Assembly: GCF_900128995.1 (NCBI RefSeq)
Contig: NZ_FQUE01000012.1
Span: 1-64,000, forward strand
Direction of reading: 5' to 3'
DNA: 64,000 bases
DNA from: Loktanella atrilutea
Lineage (GTDB): Bacteria; Pseudomonadota; Alphaproteobacteria; Rhodobacterales; Rhodobacteraceae
Within the stretch, counting starts at the first letter, position 1. Each line of letters starts with the position of its first letter. Positions 9,056-16,905 of the stretch are shown here, piece by piece. A program made the translations under genes and the position numbers. The notes below the pieces were generated by a model that saw nothing but the letters and a program-made list of their open reading frames with translations, ran no database searches and had not been told where the DNA came from.

Positions 9056-10332
9056 TGGTCATCACCTTTCACGGCGGTCACATTCGTGGCGTCGGCAGTC
9101 TGTGGTGTCGGCGTCGTCGCTGACGCGTCCGTGATCGCGTTCACTTCGTCCCCGTCGGAAAAGAAGGCACCGGCACGGGCGATAACCATATCGTCAGGTG
9201 AGAGACCTTCGACGATTTCGCGGTAGTCTTTCCAGATCAGGCCACCAACCACAGGGCGGCGTTCGACGATGCCATCAGCGACGCGCAGAACGTAGGTGTC
9301 GCCACTGTCGTTCAGAACGGCCGTTGTCGGCACCGTGAGGCTCTCGCGGCGGGCGGTCTCGATCGTGCCGCTGGCGAACAGACCTGGCCGCAGCCCGGTT
9401 TCGCCCGCGACTTCGACGGTCACGATGGCCAGACGGTTTGTCCGATCAACGGTGGGCGAGATGCGCGACACCGTCCCCGCGACCTGGCCGACACTTGCAA
9501 TGTCGAGCGCAACGGGATCACCAAGCGACACGTCGCCAAGCGCGGATTCGATGATTTCAAGTTCGACATCGACGGCACCGTCCGTGATGATGCGATATAT
9601 TGGTTCACCGCCCGAGGCGGCAATGGCCCCGATCTGCCCACTGCGCGCCGACACGATCCCATCGACGGGGGTCGTGATCGCGGCATGATCGAGGTTCAGC
9701 AAAGCCAGGTCGAGCTGCGCTTGCGCTTGATCCCGCTGCGCCTGCGCGACCGCCAGACCGTCCGTGGCAGATGCAAATCCGGCGCGGGCCGTATCGGCAG
9801 CCGCGGTGGCATCGTCCAGATTGGCCTGTGTCCCAGCCCCGCGATTTTTCAGCTGCTGCACGCGGGTCAACTGTCCCTCGGCCTGTGTCAGACCGGCCTG
9901 CGCCGTGTTGATTTGGCTTTCGGCCTGCCGGATAGATGCTTCCACCCGCGACACCTCTGCCCGCGCCTGCGTGACCTGCACCTCAAGATTGCGGGTCGCC
10001 AGAGTCGCCAACACATCACCTGCGGAGACAATATCGCCGACCTTCGCCGCCAGCGTGTTGATGGTGAAGCCACTGACTTGTGGATAGATCAGCACTTCCT
10101 CGCGCGCCACCAGCGTCCCTGACACGGACACCTGCCCGATCACCTCGGCTGTCGTCACAGGGGCCACGGTGACAGTCGGCACCTTCACTTCGGTCACGAC
10201 GGCGGCTGCCGCAGTCTCGGACAGGACCGGTGTGGCAAAACTTGCAAGCGCCAATGCAACGACCATCGGGGTCAGCCGCAAGATCGATGTCCGTCCAGAG
10301 CGTTCACGCAGGGCCTGATCCAAGATGTGCAT
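9052..10332 (-). CDS. RND periplasmic adaptor (membrane fusion protein)
   Basis: The 426-residue product begins with a basic N-terminus and a hydrophobic export segment (MVVALALASFATPVLS). A beta-barrel/lipoyl half motif follows (VSGTLVAREEVLIYPQVSG), then a long Ala/Gln-rich coiled-coil hairpin around residues 110-200, then the second lipoyl half (ITTPVDGIVSARSGQIGAI). It links the permease to the outer-membrane channel. It is first in the operon, immediately downstream of the operator region at 10413-10446, and is followed by the permease with an ATGA overlap. Pro/Thr-rich tail. Confidence 0.93.
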   Translation of the reverse strand: MHILDQALRERSGRTSILRLTPMVVALALASFATPVLSETAAAAVVTEVKVPTVTVAPVTTAEVIGQVSVSGTLVAREEVLIYPQVSGFTINTLAAKVGDIVSAGDVLATLATRNLEVQVTQARAEVSRVEASIRQAESQINTAQAGLTQAEGQLTRVQQLKNRGAGTQANLDDATAAADTARAGFASATDGLAVAQAQRDQAQAQLDLALLNLDHAAITTPVDGIVSARSGQIGAIAASGGEPIYRIITDGAVDVELEIIESALGDVSLGDPVALDIASVGQVAGTVSRISPTVDRTNRLAIVTVEVAGETGLRPGLFASGTIETARRESLTVPTTAVLNDSGDTYVLRVADGIVERRPVVGGLIWKDYREIVEGLSPDDMVIARAGAFFSDGDEVNAITDASATTPTPQTADATNVTAVKGDDQ

Positions 10333-10412
10333 TCTATCTCTCCTGATGCGACCGCGCGGGACGCCTGATCCATAAAGTTAAAACCCGCTACACTGACGAA
10401 CCAAACCGGTCA

Positions 10413-10446
10413 ACCTGTTTGTTTAGTATTGACTGAACAGACAGGT
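10413..10446. promoter_or_regulatory. Operator-like inverted repeat between divergent efflux genes
   Basis: Arms ACCTGTTTGTTTAGT (10413-10427) and ACTGAACAGACAGGT (10432-10446) pair at 13 of 15 positions around a 4-base centre. The site lies between the adaptor gene (minus strand) and the GbsR/MarR-type gene (plus strand), where an autoregulated repressor would bind. Confidence 0.7.
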
Positions 10447-10478
10447 AAAAGATAGGTGGCTTTGCAAAGGAGACAACC

Positions 10479-10937
10479 ATGAATGATGCCACCTCAGCCC
10501 TGCGCCTCGAATTCATCGAAGCGATAGGCTTGAGACTGCAAGCCTTTGGCCTCCTGCGTGCGTCGGGCCGCATCCTGGGATTGCTGGTGTTCGACGGAAC
10601 GGACATGTCGGCACCGGGCTTGGCGACCGCCCTCGGGATCAGCAAGGGCAGCGTCAACACGGGCTTGCAGGAACTTCAATCGCGGTCCGTCATTCGCAAG
10701 GTGTCACACCGCGCAGATCGGACGACCTACTATCAACTTTTGCCTGACCCCTACGCCGATCTGCTGCGGCAAGCCGCACAGCAATCCCGCACCTCGGCCT
10801 GCGTTGTGAACGACACCCACAACCAGATCGCTGCCCAAGAGGTCGAGCGCCGACAAAGGCTTTCGCAGTTCTCCGCATTCTACGCCGAGATCGCCACCGC
10901 GCTTGAAGCTGCGGGACTGCGTCTGGACGACCGCTGA
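10479..10937 (+). CDS. GbsR/MarR-family transcriptional regulator
   Basis: The 152-residue product has a winged-helix core: SGRILGLLVFDGTDMSAPG, then recognition-helix region ALGISKGSVNTGLQELQ, then the wing SHRADRTTYYQLLPDP. This is typical of the GbsR branch of MarR-like proteins. A strong ribosome site (aaaggagacaacc) precedes the ATG. It is divergent from the RND operon with an inverted repeat between them, so it probably represses the pump and itself. It shares the pattern EFIE-IGL-LxR-GR-LG-FDG with the regulator at 12440-12904. Confidence 0.88.
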   Translation: MNDATSALRLEFIEAIGLRLQAFGLLRASGRILGLLVFDGTDMSAPGLATALGISKGSVNTGLQELQSRSVIRKVSHRADRTTYYQLLPDPYADLLRQAAQQSRTSACVVNDTHNQIAAQEVERRQRLSQFSAFYAEIATALEAAGLRLDDR

Positions 10938-11001
10938 CCTTCGCCTGATCAAATCATCGACCACAGATAACACGACAGCGATGCTGTCGATCGGAGTTTC
11001 C

Positions 11002-12359
11002 ATGCTAAAATCCATCCTGCTTTCCGGTGCTGCCCTTTGCACCCTGACGGCCTGCACCGTCGTTGGTCCTGACTATACTGTTCCGCAAACAGCGATGTCG
11101 GCGTCCTTTGTTGGCGGAGGGGCCGATGCCGGGAATGTCACGCAGGACGCATGGTGGAAGCGTCTGGACGATCGACAACTGAACGAACTTATCGCACGCG
11201 GTCTTGCGCAGAACATCGACATCGCCACGGCCGTGCAGCGCATCACCACGGCAGAAGCCGGCCTGCGCCAGACCGGAGCGACAGCACAGGTCTCCGGCGG
11301 GATCGACGCGCAGATCCAACGCGGGGGTGGAGAGGCTATCCCGACGACCACCACAGAACGCGGGACATTCGGGGCCAACTACATCCTTGATCTGTTTGGC
11401 GGTGTGCGACGCAACGAAGAGCAGGCCCTTGCAGGGGTGGCTGCGGCACAGTTCGATGTCGGCACGGTGCGTCTGGCGTTCCTTTCAGGGATCACCTCGA
11501 ACTACATCGACGCGCGTTACTTTCAGCAAGCTCTCGCCCTGTCCCGCCAGAACATTGAAAGCCGCAGGCAAACCTTGTCACTGGTGCAAAGTCAGGTGGA
11601 ATTCGGCGTCGTATCTGACTTGAACCTCGCCCAGGCGCAGGCGCAGGTCGATACCGCCGTCGCGGCGTTGCCACCGCTGGAGGCCGCTTTCGATGCGCGC
11701 GCGTTCGCCATCGCGACATTGCTGGCCGAGCCGGCTGGCCCCTGTTGAATACAATGCAAAAAGGTGCAGCGCAGCCCTATCCCGGCAAAGACGCAACCGC
11801 AGGCGTGCCCGCAAATCTGCTGCGCAATCGTCCTGACGTGCAGGCCGCCGAACGTCGGTTTGCCGCGGCCGTCGCCGGCATTGGCGTTGCCGAAGCACAG
11901 CTTTACCCTTCAATCACACTGGCCGGATCGGTCACGGCAGCGGATGCATCGACATGGTCATTCGGCCCCGCTCTGTCGTTTCCAGTCCTGAACCAGGGAT
12001 CACTGCGGGCGCGCAGAGACGCTGCCGTTAGCACAGCCGCCACCGCACAACTGGACTGGCGGGCCCAGGTCTTGACTGCTGTGCAGGACGTGCAGACCGC
12101 GCAAGGCAATCTGTCACGCAAGCGCCGCGAAATCGTGGCCCTGCGCGCTGTGCAGGCCTCGAACGATCGTGTCTTATCGCTCAGCCGGACCAGTTTCGAT
12201 CTTGGGGAATTGAGCCTGCTGGATCTGCTGGACGCTGAACGCGCCGCTGACGCGTCGCGCACATCGCTTGCGGCCGCGGTCCGAGATGCGGCCCAGTTCT
12301 GGACGGCATTGATGGTGGCAACAGGTCGGGGTTGGCTACCGGCAGCGGCACCCAGCTGA
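11002..12359 (+). pseudogene. NodT-type outer-membrane efflux lipoprotein, frameshifted
   Basis: The ATG at 11002 gives a lipoprotein signal (MLKSILLSGAALCTLTAC, lipobox LTAC) followed by VVGPDYTVPQ, typical of NodT/OprM-type channels. The frame runs into a TGA at 11746-11748 after LLAEPAGPC. Translation then resumes in the next frame, through LLNTMQKG to PANLLRNRPDVQAAERRF and the conserved C-terminal coiled coil. Adding one C to the run near 11739-11742 would restore one ~450-residue protein. Either the gene is broken by a one-base loss or the base call is wrong. A downstream TTG start at 11745 could only yield a C-terminal half. Confidence 0.85.
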
Positions 12360-12439
12360 CACAAGGGCTTGAAGTTCAGTCGATAACGAACGAATTATTG
12401 TAACAAGAAAATACATCCGATGCGATCAAAGGGTCTATT

Positions 12440-12904
12440 ATGACATTGCGCGATCAGACTGAGGTCAGGGAAGAGTTCATCGAGAGGATCGGACTGATTT
12501 CCCAAAACGATGGCCTGCCGCGGATCGCCGGGCGTGTGCTTGGCATGTTCATGTTCGACGGCGGTGTCAGATCGTTCGGCGAGATCACCGAAGAACTCCA
12601 GGTCAGCAAAGCCAGCATCAGTTCTGCAACGCGCATCCTGGAAGAGCGGTCTTTGATCAAGCGGGTCGGACGGCCGGGGCAAAGACAGGATTTTTTCCAG
12701 CTCGTCGAGAACCCGTTTCCTGAAATGCTCGAAACGATCACGGTGGGTCTGAAAAAGGCGAAAGCAGAGGTCGATGAAAGTCTGGTTCAGATCGATCCTG
12801 CGAACGAAGGCGCCCTTGCCCGTGTCGGACACTATGTCAGGTTCTATGATACGCTTATTGCGCTGACCGAAGCCGCTGCCAAAGACCTGGCTGAAAATCG
12901 ATAG
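12440..12904 (+). CDS. Second GbsR/MarR-family transcriptional regulator
   Basis: This 154-residue protein resembles the regulator at 10479 across the winged helix: REEFIERIGLISQNDGLPR, GRVLGMFMFDGG, then LQVSKASISSATRILEERS. It follows the efflux channel gene on the same strand after an AT-rich 80-base gap with its own likely promoter. Two related regulators flanking one efflux gene suggest duplication, or two signals controlling the pump. I saw no copy of the 10413-10446 operator in front of it. Confidence 0.85.
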   Translation: MTLRDQTEVREEFIERIGLISQNDGLPRIAGRVLGMFMFDGGVRSFGEITEELQVSKASISSATRILEERSLIKRVGRPGQRQDFFQLVENPFPEMLETITVGLKKAKAEVDESLVQIDPANEGALARVGHYVRFYDTLIALTEAAAKDLAENR

Positions 12905-13125
12905 TCTCGGCTGCTAAAGCTGCCCTTCGCTGCGGTTCACTATCGGGTAAGTCTGGACTCAAAGCAGACCTTTACCGTGGAGGGCACCATGGCTGGCAGT
13001 AAGGACATCGTTAGCGTATCAAAGCAATGAGCGATGATGTCCGGATGACGTCCGTCGGCCAAACCGTTGCGTTGGGCCTCAAATGAGCCAACACTAGTCG
13101 CGGACTACGAAAATCACAGAGATAA

Positions 13126-13150
13126 GGTCGTGCTCGCGAGAAGCACGGCC
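13126..13150 (+). terminator. Possible terminator after the efflux regulator
   Basis: Arms GGTCGTGCT (13126-13134) and AGCACGGCC (13142-13150) pair with one G-T wobble. A T-rich tail follows (ttataggtttcattttt). Confidence 0.45.
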
Positions 13151-13180
13151 TTATAGGTTTCATTTTTAGCGACTTTGCAC

Positions 13181-13220
13181 GCCTCCCACCGCGCGGAATG
13201 CGTCAGCATCGCGCGGGGCC
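13181..13220 (-). repeat. Right copy of the 40-bp inverted repeat
   Basis: Read on the minus strand it begins GGCCCCGCGCGATGCTGACG and matches 2270-2309 at about 34 of 40 positions. The two copies face each other across 10.9 kb of transposase, VOC and efflux genes. Confidence 0.55.
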
Positions 13221-13226
13221 TTTTTT
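13189..13226 (+). terminator. Intrinsic terminator-like hairpin with T6
   Basis: Arms CCGCGCG (13189-13195) and CGCGCGG (13210-13216) are followed by ggcc and six T residues (13221-13226). It overlaps the right inverted repeat. Confidence 0.55.
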
Positions 13227-13342
13227 CTATTCCCGCCCCACTTCCGGCAGAGGTCGAGTAATGCCCCTTCGGACCAGGACGACGCCCTGCCCCGAACGGC
13301 CCTGTGCTCTGCGCGCGGCACCCGCTGCCGCGGTGGGTTGCC

Positions 13343-13380
13343 GCTGAAAAAGAACGGACCTGCGATCCTACTTTTTCAGC
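13343..13380 (-). terminator. Terminator of the nuclease operon
   Basis: Perfect 10-base arms GCTGAAAAAG (13343-13352) and CTTTTTCAGC (13371-13380) overlap the last codons of the 52-residue gene. The minus strand carries a T5 run inside the stem. Confidence 0.5.
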
Positions 13381-13526
13381 ACCCCGGCATCCCGCAGCAA
13401 TTCATTCAGCCTGCCTTCTGCGAAGCGCGCCAGCGCCTCCGCATCGTTCGCGGCATCGACGGGATCACGCTTAAGAAGATCCAGCTTGGCTTGCGCCAAC
13501 CAGTAAGATTCAGCGGGGTTCTGCAT
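13368..13526 (-). CDS. Small protein after the thermonuclease gene, 52 aa
   Basis: The ATG (13524-13526) overlaps the nuclease stop codon in an ATGA arrangement. The product (MQNPAESYWLAQAKLDLLKR... to LLRDAGVLKK) is helical and charged, with no signal peptide. I do not recognise it. It is the third gene of the DUF2726-nuclease operon. Confidence 0.6.
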   Translation of the reverse strand: MQNPAESYWLAQAKLDLLKRDPVDAANDAEALARFAEGRLNELLRDAGVLKK

Positions 13527-13912
13527 CACTTGCACCACCCCGATCTTTTTCCACCGTCATACCGACGTGCCAGCCGTTCGGAGACAAGCGTGTCAGCCAC
13601 ATCGACCTGTTGCACGATCAGCCGCGCCAAGCCGCGATCATACCGGTCACGGCCCGGCAGAACGACCAGATCGACCCGCTGCACCCCATCCAAAAGATTC
13701 CGCAGCCGCGAAGTCGCGGCGCGGCCGAGGGCCAGCTCGAAGTCGCACTTGGGCCGATAGGTTTCCGGCGTGTCGAAGCCGACAAGCCGGAAACGGTCGC
13801 CCTGCACGTCGATGGTGTCGCCGTCCACGACGTAAATCGAGGACGCGGGGATCAGTTCAGCAGTCGCGGCCACCGGCCAAAGAAGGACGCAGATAGCGAG
13901 GGTTTTCAGCAT
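13526..13912 (-). CDS. Secreted thermonuclease-like (SNase fold) protein
   Basis: The 128-residue product has a signal peptide (MLKTLAICVLLWPVAATA). The staphylococcal-nuclease pattern follows: YVVDGDTIDVQGDRFRLVGF, DTPETYRPKC and a later DRYDRGLARLIV with the catalytic Arg/Glu neighbourhood. Such periplasmic nucleases are common on conjugative plasmids, though their role in transfer is not clear. It lies four bases downstream of the DUF2726 gene. Confidence 0.85.
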   Translation of the reverse strand: MLKTLAICVLLWPVAATAELIPASSIYVVDGDTIDVQGDRFRLVGFDTPETYRPKCDFELALGRAATSRLRNLLDGVQRVDLVVLPGRDRYDRGLARLIVQQVDVADTLVSERLARRYDGGKRSGWCK

Positions 13913-13915
13913 GGG

Positions 13916-14518
13916 TTACGCCTTTTCAAGTTCTGTAGCTGGGGCGGGGATCAGTGCGTCAAACAGTCGGGCCACATGATCGGGGCCGCAGTTCTTGGGA
14001 AGTTCAAAGAAATGGATACCGGCTTCAGTCGTCGCCGTGCGTTTGATCCTGTCGCTTTTTTCCGCCCGGTCGCGGCCCTGCCTTGAAGAACCATAGTGAC
14101 CGCTGCCCTGATACTCGATCACGGCAACCACATCGGACCCGCCGTCCGTGATGATGAAATCCGCCCGCTTGGCGTTCACTGTCCAATATCGCTTGCGACT
14201 CTTGTTCGACAAAAACGAACCATAGGATACTTGACACATCACCACCCAACCCGCAGGCGCGGCTTTGACGAGCTGGCGATAGACCGCGCTTTCTGCCTTG
14301 TTCATCAGTGGCCGCAGTTTGAATTGTGGGCGCAGAGCCGCGCCCACAATGTTGAGCAGCAGGACCACGAAGATCAGACCGCCTAAAATCGCGATGCCAC
14401 TCAGTGCTAGGAATGGCAGGTTTAGGTCTTGGGTCATGCGGTCGTTTTCCGGCTGAAGTGATGCTTGCGATTGGCGTATCATAGGCCACAGAAGATTGAA
14501 TCCCCGGTAAGGCGTCAT
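13916..14518 (-). CDS. DUF2726-like membrane-anchored protein
   Basis: After an N-terminal membrane segment (FLALSGIAILGGLIFVVLLL) the 200-residue product carries the DUF2726 pattern: LMNKAESAVYRQL, then RADFIITDGGSDVVAVIEYQ, then a K-rich helix and GIHFFELP. The D...E-Q spacing resembles restriction-endonuclease-like folds, so a nuclease-like role is possible but not shown. I chose the ATG at 14518 because the same context (aggggcc before ATG) precedes the gene at 18043 in the second copy of the upstream repeat. An internal ATG at 14437 is the alternative. Confidence 0.72.
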   Translation of the reverse strand: MTPYRGFNLLWPMIRQSQASLQPENDRMTQDLNLPFLALSGIAILGGLIFVVLLLNIVGAALRPQFKLRPLMNKAESAVYRQLVKAAPAGWVVMCQVSYGSFLSNKSRKRYWTVNAKRADFIITDGGSDVVAVIEYQGSGHYGSSRQGRDRAEKSDRIKRTATTEAGIHFFELPKNCGPDHVARLFDALIPAPATELEKA

Positions 14519-15024
14519 GGCCCCTGCCCCGCCCTTTGGGCGTGTCACCGCGCTCTAGGCTCCAGCCGGCGGACCGGCTTCCGCCCGCAACGTCCCGGCC
14601 CATCCTCCCTGTCCGAATGGCCCGCCCCCTGTCTCTCCGAGCCAGTGTGCGGGCCTTCGGCCATGGTCGTCCTGGTCCGTGCCGATGCGCCCTTGCGGGA
14701 AACGATCGCTGTGGCGCGGCGCGGGGTTCGGACTACGCCGAACGCCGCTGCACCGCCAAGAAAAGAAAGAAAGAAGGGGACCGCCGGTCCCCCACCACAA
14801 CAGTAAAATACTGCGCGTCCTGCGGGGCCGTGTCCTCGCCTACGGCTGCGGGCCGCACCACCCCCTTGTCCGCTTGATTTTCCCATTGCGGCGGTTCCCC
14901 CCCAGCCCTCGCCGGGAGGCAAGGTTTCAGAAGAGGGGCGCGCTTCGCGCTTCCTCGTCTGACCCCTCGCCCGATTTTCGGCACCAGACCGGAAACGCGG
15001 CACCACCACAAAGGACTGAAGATC
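14516..15024. repeat. Duplicated bidirectional intergenic region, copy 1
   Basis: This 0.5-kb gene-free region lies between two divergent start codons (14518 minus, 15025 plus) and is closely similar to 18041-18567. Shared blocks include cccatcctccctgtccgaat, tcgccgggaggcaaggtttc and ggcaccagaccgga. It contains the hairpin GGGGACC-GCC-GGTCCCC at 14776-14792. Similarity runs up to the start codons on both sides, so promoters and leaders for both directions are duplicated. Confidence 0.8.
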
Positions 15025-15276
15025 ATGGCTTACCAGATTGTCACGAAAAGCGACGACGGCGAGACCGCAGTTTTCACGGATTGCCTGACGACATGGGCGA
15101 CCGAGAACTACGCCGAAATCACCGGCACGTCCGCCAATCCCCGCACCCGCGCCGAGTTGCAGGGACACCCGACAATGGCGGGTTTTGTCGGCCCTTGCTG
15201 GGGCGGCTGGACCGCAACCGGCGATCCTATCCTGCGCTACGAGGATACCGCCGCCTACGCCGCGAATTGCATCTGA
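15025..15276 (+). CDS. Hypothetical protein after repeat copy 1, 83 aa
   Basis: This soluble acidic protein (MAYQIVTKSDDGETAVFTDC to EDTAAYAANCI) has several aromatic residues and no known motif. A ribosome site (aaaggactgaagatc) precedes the ATG. It occupies the same position after repeat copy 1 as ArdC does after copy 2, so it is probably expressed under the same conditions. Function unknown. Confidence 0.65.
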   Translation: MAYQIVTKSDDGETAVFTDCLTTWATENYAEITGTSANPRTRAELQGHPTMAGFVGPCWGGWTATGDPILRYEDTAAYAANCI

Positions 15277-15331
15277 TCCCCCCATTCAGCCCCGCCCACA
15301 TAGGCGGGGCAACGCCACAGGAGCTTAAACC

Positions 15332-15805
15332 ATGACCGCACGTCTTTTCACGCTGCACCTCGACTATGAAGGCCGCACTTTCCCGCAGGCTATTTATGGC
15401 ACGAACGAATTTGCCTTGAGGATCGTCGGCCTCGATCACCACCGCGCAGCCCCTTCCAAGCCCAATCTGACCTTGAAAGACCCCGAAGGCGTGACCCTCG
15501 CCACGATGGACGTTTGGGCGACTGACTGGACCGAGAGCGTAGCGGTCAAGCGCACCACCGCCGCGCAGCCGACAGGCAGCCGCCGCAGCATCCACCACTT
15601 CGACAACGAAGCCGAGGCGATTCAATACCGCGAAGACCACGGAACGGGAGGCTGGATTTTCGTCTGCAACGACAAAGGCGAAGCAACAATTTTCCCATGG
15701 AACATGACGCCGAGCGACATTCTCAAAACCGGCATGACCAGCCAGTCAGGGGGGCGCTTTATCGGGGCGACCGGCAAGATCACCAAGACGGAGGATCTGG
15801 CATGA
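15332..15805 (+). CDS. Hypothetical protein, 157 aa
   Basis: It begins MTARLFTLHLDYEGRTFPQ and is predicted soluble with mixed beta/alpha character. There is a possible beta-rich N-terminal half (FALRIVGLDHHRAAPSKPNL). The ribosome site is caggagct before ATG. Its stop overlaps the next start (ATGA). It is the second gene of the three-gene unit behind repeat copy 1. I do not recognise it. Confidence 0.65.
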   Translation: MTARLFTLHLDYEGRTFPQAIYGTNEFALRIVGLDHHRAAPSKPNLTLKDPEGVTLATMDVWATDWTESVAVKRTTAAQPTGSRRSIHHFDNEAEAIQYREDHGTGGWIFVCNDKGEATIFPWNMTPSDILKTGMTSQSGGRFIGATGKITKTEDLA

Positions 15806-16155
15806 CCAGCACCAAGAAAGCCGCCGTGTCGCTCATTAAGGGGCGGCACATTACCGCCGCCGACAAGCGCAACATCGTGGAGGGCATTGCGTATCTGCGG
15901 AAAGACTTTGCCCCCTACGTCGCAGCCATGCCCGCCCAGGTTCCCGACTATGGCGCTATCTGGATCAAGCGCGGCACATCGGCCAAGCGATACAGCATCG
16001 CGCCGACTGGCGACCTTGCCACCTATAGCGTCACGATCCGCGAGAACTACCGCACCGACGCGGGCGAAATCCGCCAGCGCGACATGGCCGTGATGGTTCA
16101 GATCGCAAACATCGAACCGCTTTACATGCCCGCAGCCGAAAGGGCCGCGTCATGA
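15802..16155 (+). CDS. Hypothetical basic protein, 117 aa
   Basis: The ATG at 15802 overlaps the preceding stop by four bases, which fixes the start. The product is basic (MTSTKKAAVSLIKGRHITAA) with a central WIKRGTSAKRYSIAPTGDLA segment and a hydrophobic C-terminal end. A nucleic-acid-binding role would fit the charge but is only a guess. Third gene of the unit. Confidence 0.62.
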   Translation: MTSTKKAAVSLIKGRHITAADKRNIVEGIAYLRKDFAPYVAAMPAQVPDYGAIWIKRGTSAKRYSIAPTGDLATYSVTIRENYRTDAGEIRQRDMAVMVQIANIEPLYMPAAERAAS

Positions 16156-16262
16156 AAAGAGGCACGGATATCCCGACCAGATCTTGCGTGAAACACGTCC
16201 CCGGAAAAGGCCAAAACAGACCTCGATCTAAGGTTTTAAATCGCCTTAGACCCCTTATTTTA

Positions 16263-16291
16263 TTGAGTGAACTCAGGCTTTGTGCTAGATT
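16263..16291 (+). promoter_or_regulatory. Sigma70-like promoter for the 16327 gene
   Basis: TTGAGT (16263-16268), a 17-base spacer and TAGATT (16286-16291) lie about 35 bases before the ATG at 16327. The -35 overlaps a small palindrome, TGAGT-GA-ACTCA (16264-16275), which could be an operator. Confidence 0.6.
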
Positions 16292-16326
16292 CAACCTACG
16301 GTAATTCAGCCAAAAAGGCCGCGCTC

Positions 16327-16839
16327 ATGTCCCTTACTTCCACGTCCGTTCAAGCTGTCTGGCAGTCCACTGAGCTGTTGATTGCCTTCCATAAGAACAA
16401 GAACCAGACCAAGCGGGACGCACCCTTTTTCTGGCGTCCGAAGGAGGCATTTGCCCGCCTGCTGGCGAAGCCCGAGGATCAGGAGGCCGTCGTCGTCATG
16501 CGTGCCGCAGACGACAACGGCGCCGACGTTCAGATCAAGATGCACTCCGATAAAATCGTGGTCAGGCGCGACCGCGAGCTGGGCTGGTCAGGCGTCATTA
16601 TTGACGAGCATCAGATTCAGATAAAAGTCGATGGTGCAATGATCCGCGTCGATGCGGACGGTAGCGTTGTCGTCGAGAGGGACTTTCAAAAGACCCACCT
16701 TGAAGGAACCGGCGAGATTTTCCGCTTCACACCCGATACCAAGATTGTCGTGTCCGCTGATGGCGGCCGCATGTCCCGAGAAACCGAGGCCACCTTTGAC
16801 GGCTTTACACCAGACGGCGTTGTGTCGCGCCGCAAGTGA
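16327..16839 (+). CDS. Hypothetical beta-rich protein, 170 aa
   Basis: The ATG at 16327 is chosen because the earlier GTG (16267) lies inside the promoter. The N-terminal part is helical (SVQAVWQSTELLIAFHKNKN). The middle is a run of short alternating strands (IKMHSDKIVVRRDRELGW, then HQIQIKVDGAMIRVDADGSV), reminiscent of a beta-solenoid or adhesive fold. No signal peptide was seen. I do not recognise the family. Confidence 0.65.
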   Translation: MSLTSTSVQAVWQSTELLIAFHKNKNQTKRDAPFFWRPKEAFARLLAKPEDQEAVVVMRAADDNGADVQIKMHSDKIVVRRDRELGWSGVIIDEHQIQIKVDGAMIRVDADGSVVVERDFQKTHLEGTGEIFRFTPDTKIVVSADGGRMSRETEATFDGFTPDGVVSRRK

Positions 16840-16905
16840 CCGCCGAGGTTGGGCCGCCCCATGCGGCAGGCCTCACCCTTTTCTGATCCGATGGAGCCAG
16901 ACGCC

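Larger units (their letters stand above)
12905..13367. other. Gene-free stretch at end of efflux segment
   Basis: No ORF with coding character was found in this 460-base stretch. It contains two terminator-like hairpins and the right copy of the 40-bp inverted repeat, listed separately. It marks the change from efflux cargo to plasmid backbone. Confidence 0.6.

Noticed and set aside
5927-9226. Long plus-strand ORFs (450 and 469 aa) opposite the RND genes
   Set aside because: They are antisense shadows of a clear RND permease and adaptor; their products are His/Arg/Gly-rich without motifs.
12360-12439. A second copy of the 10413-10446 operator before the 12440 regulator
   Set aside because: Only a weak GTTC...GAAC-type symmetry is present; arms do not match the first operator.
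2260-13230. Target-site duplication flanking the 40-bp inverted repeats
   Set aside because: Left flank (gacct) and right flank (ttttt) differ, so no duplication can be claimed.
14545-15335. Overlapping ORFs of 113-246 aa inside repeat copy 1
   Set aside because: Frames are not conserved between the two repeat copies, so the region behaves as control DNA, not protein-coding.
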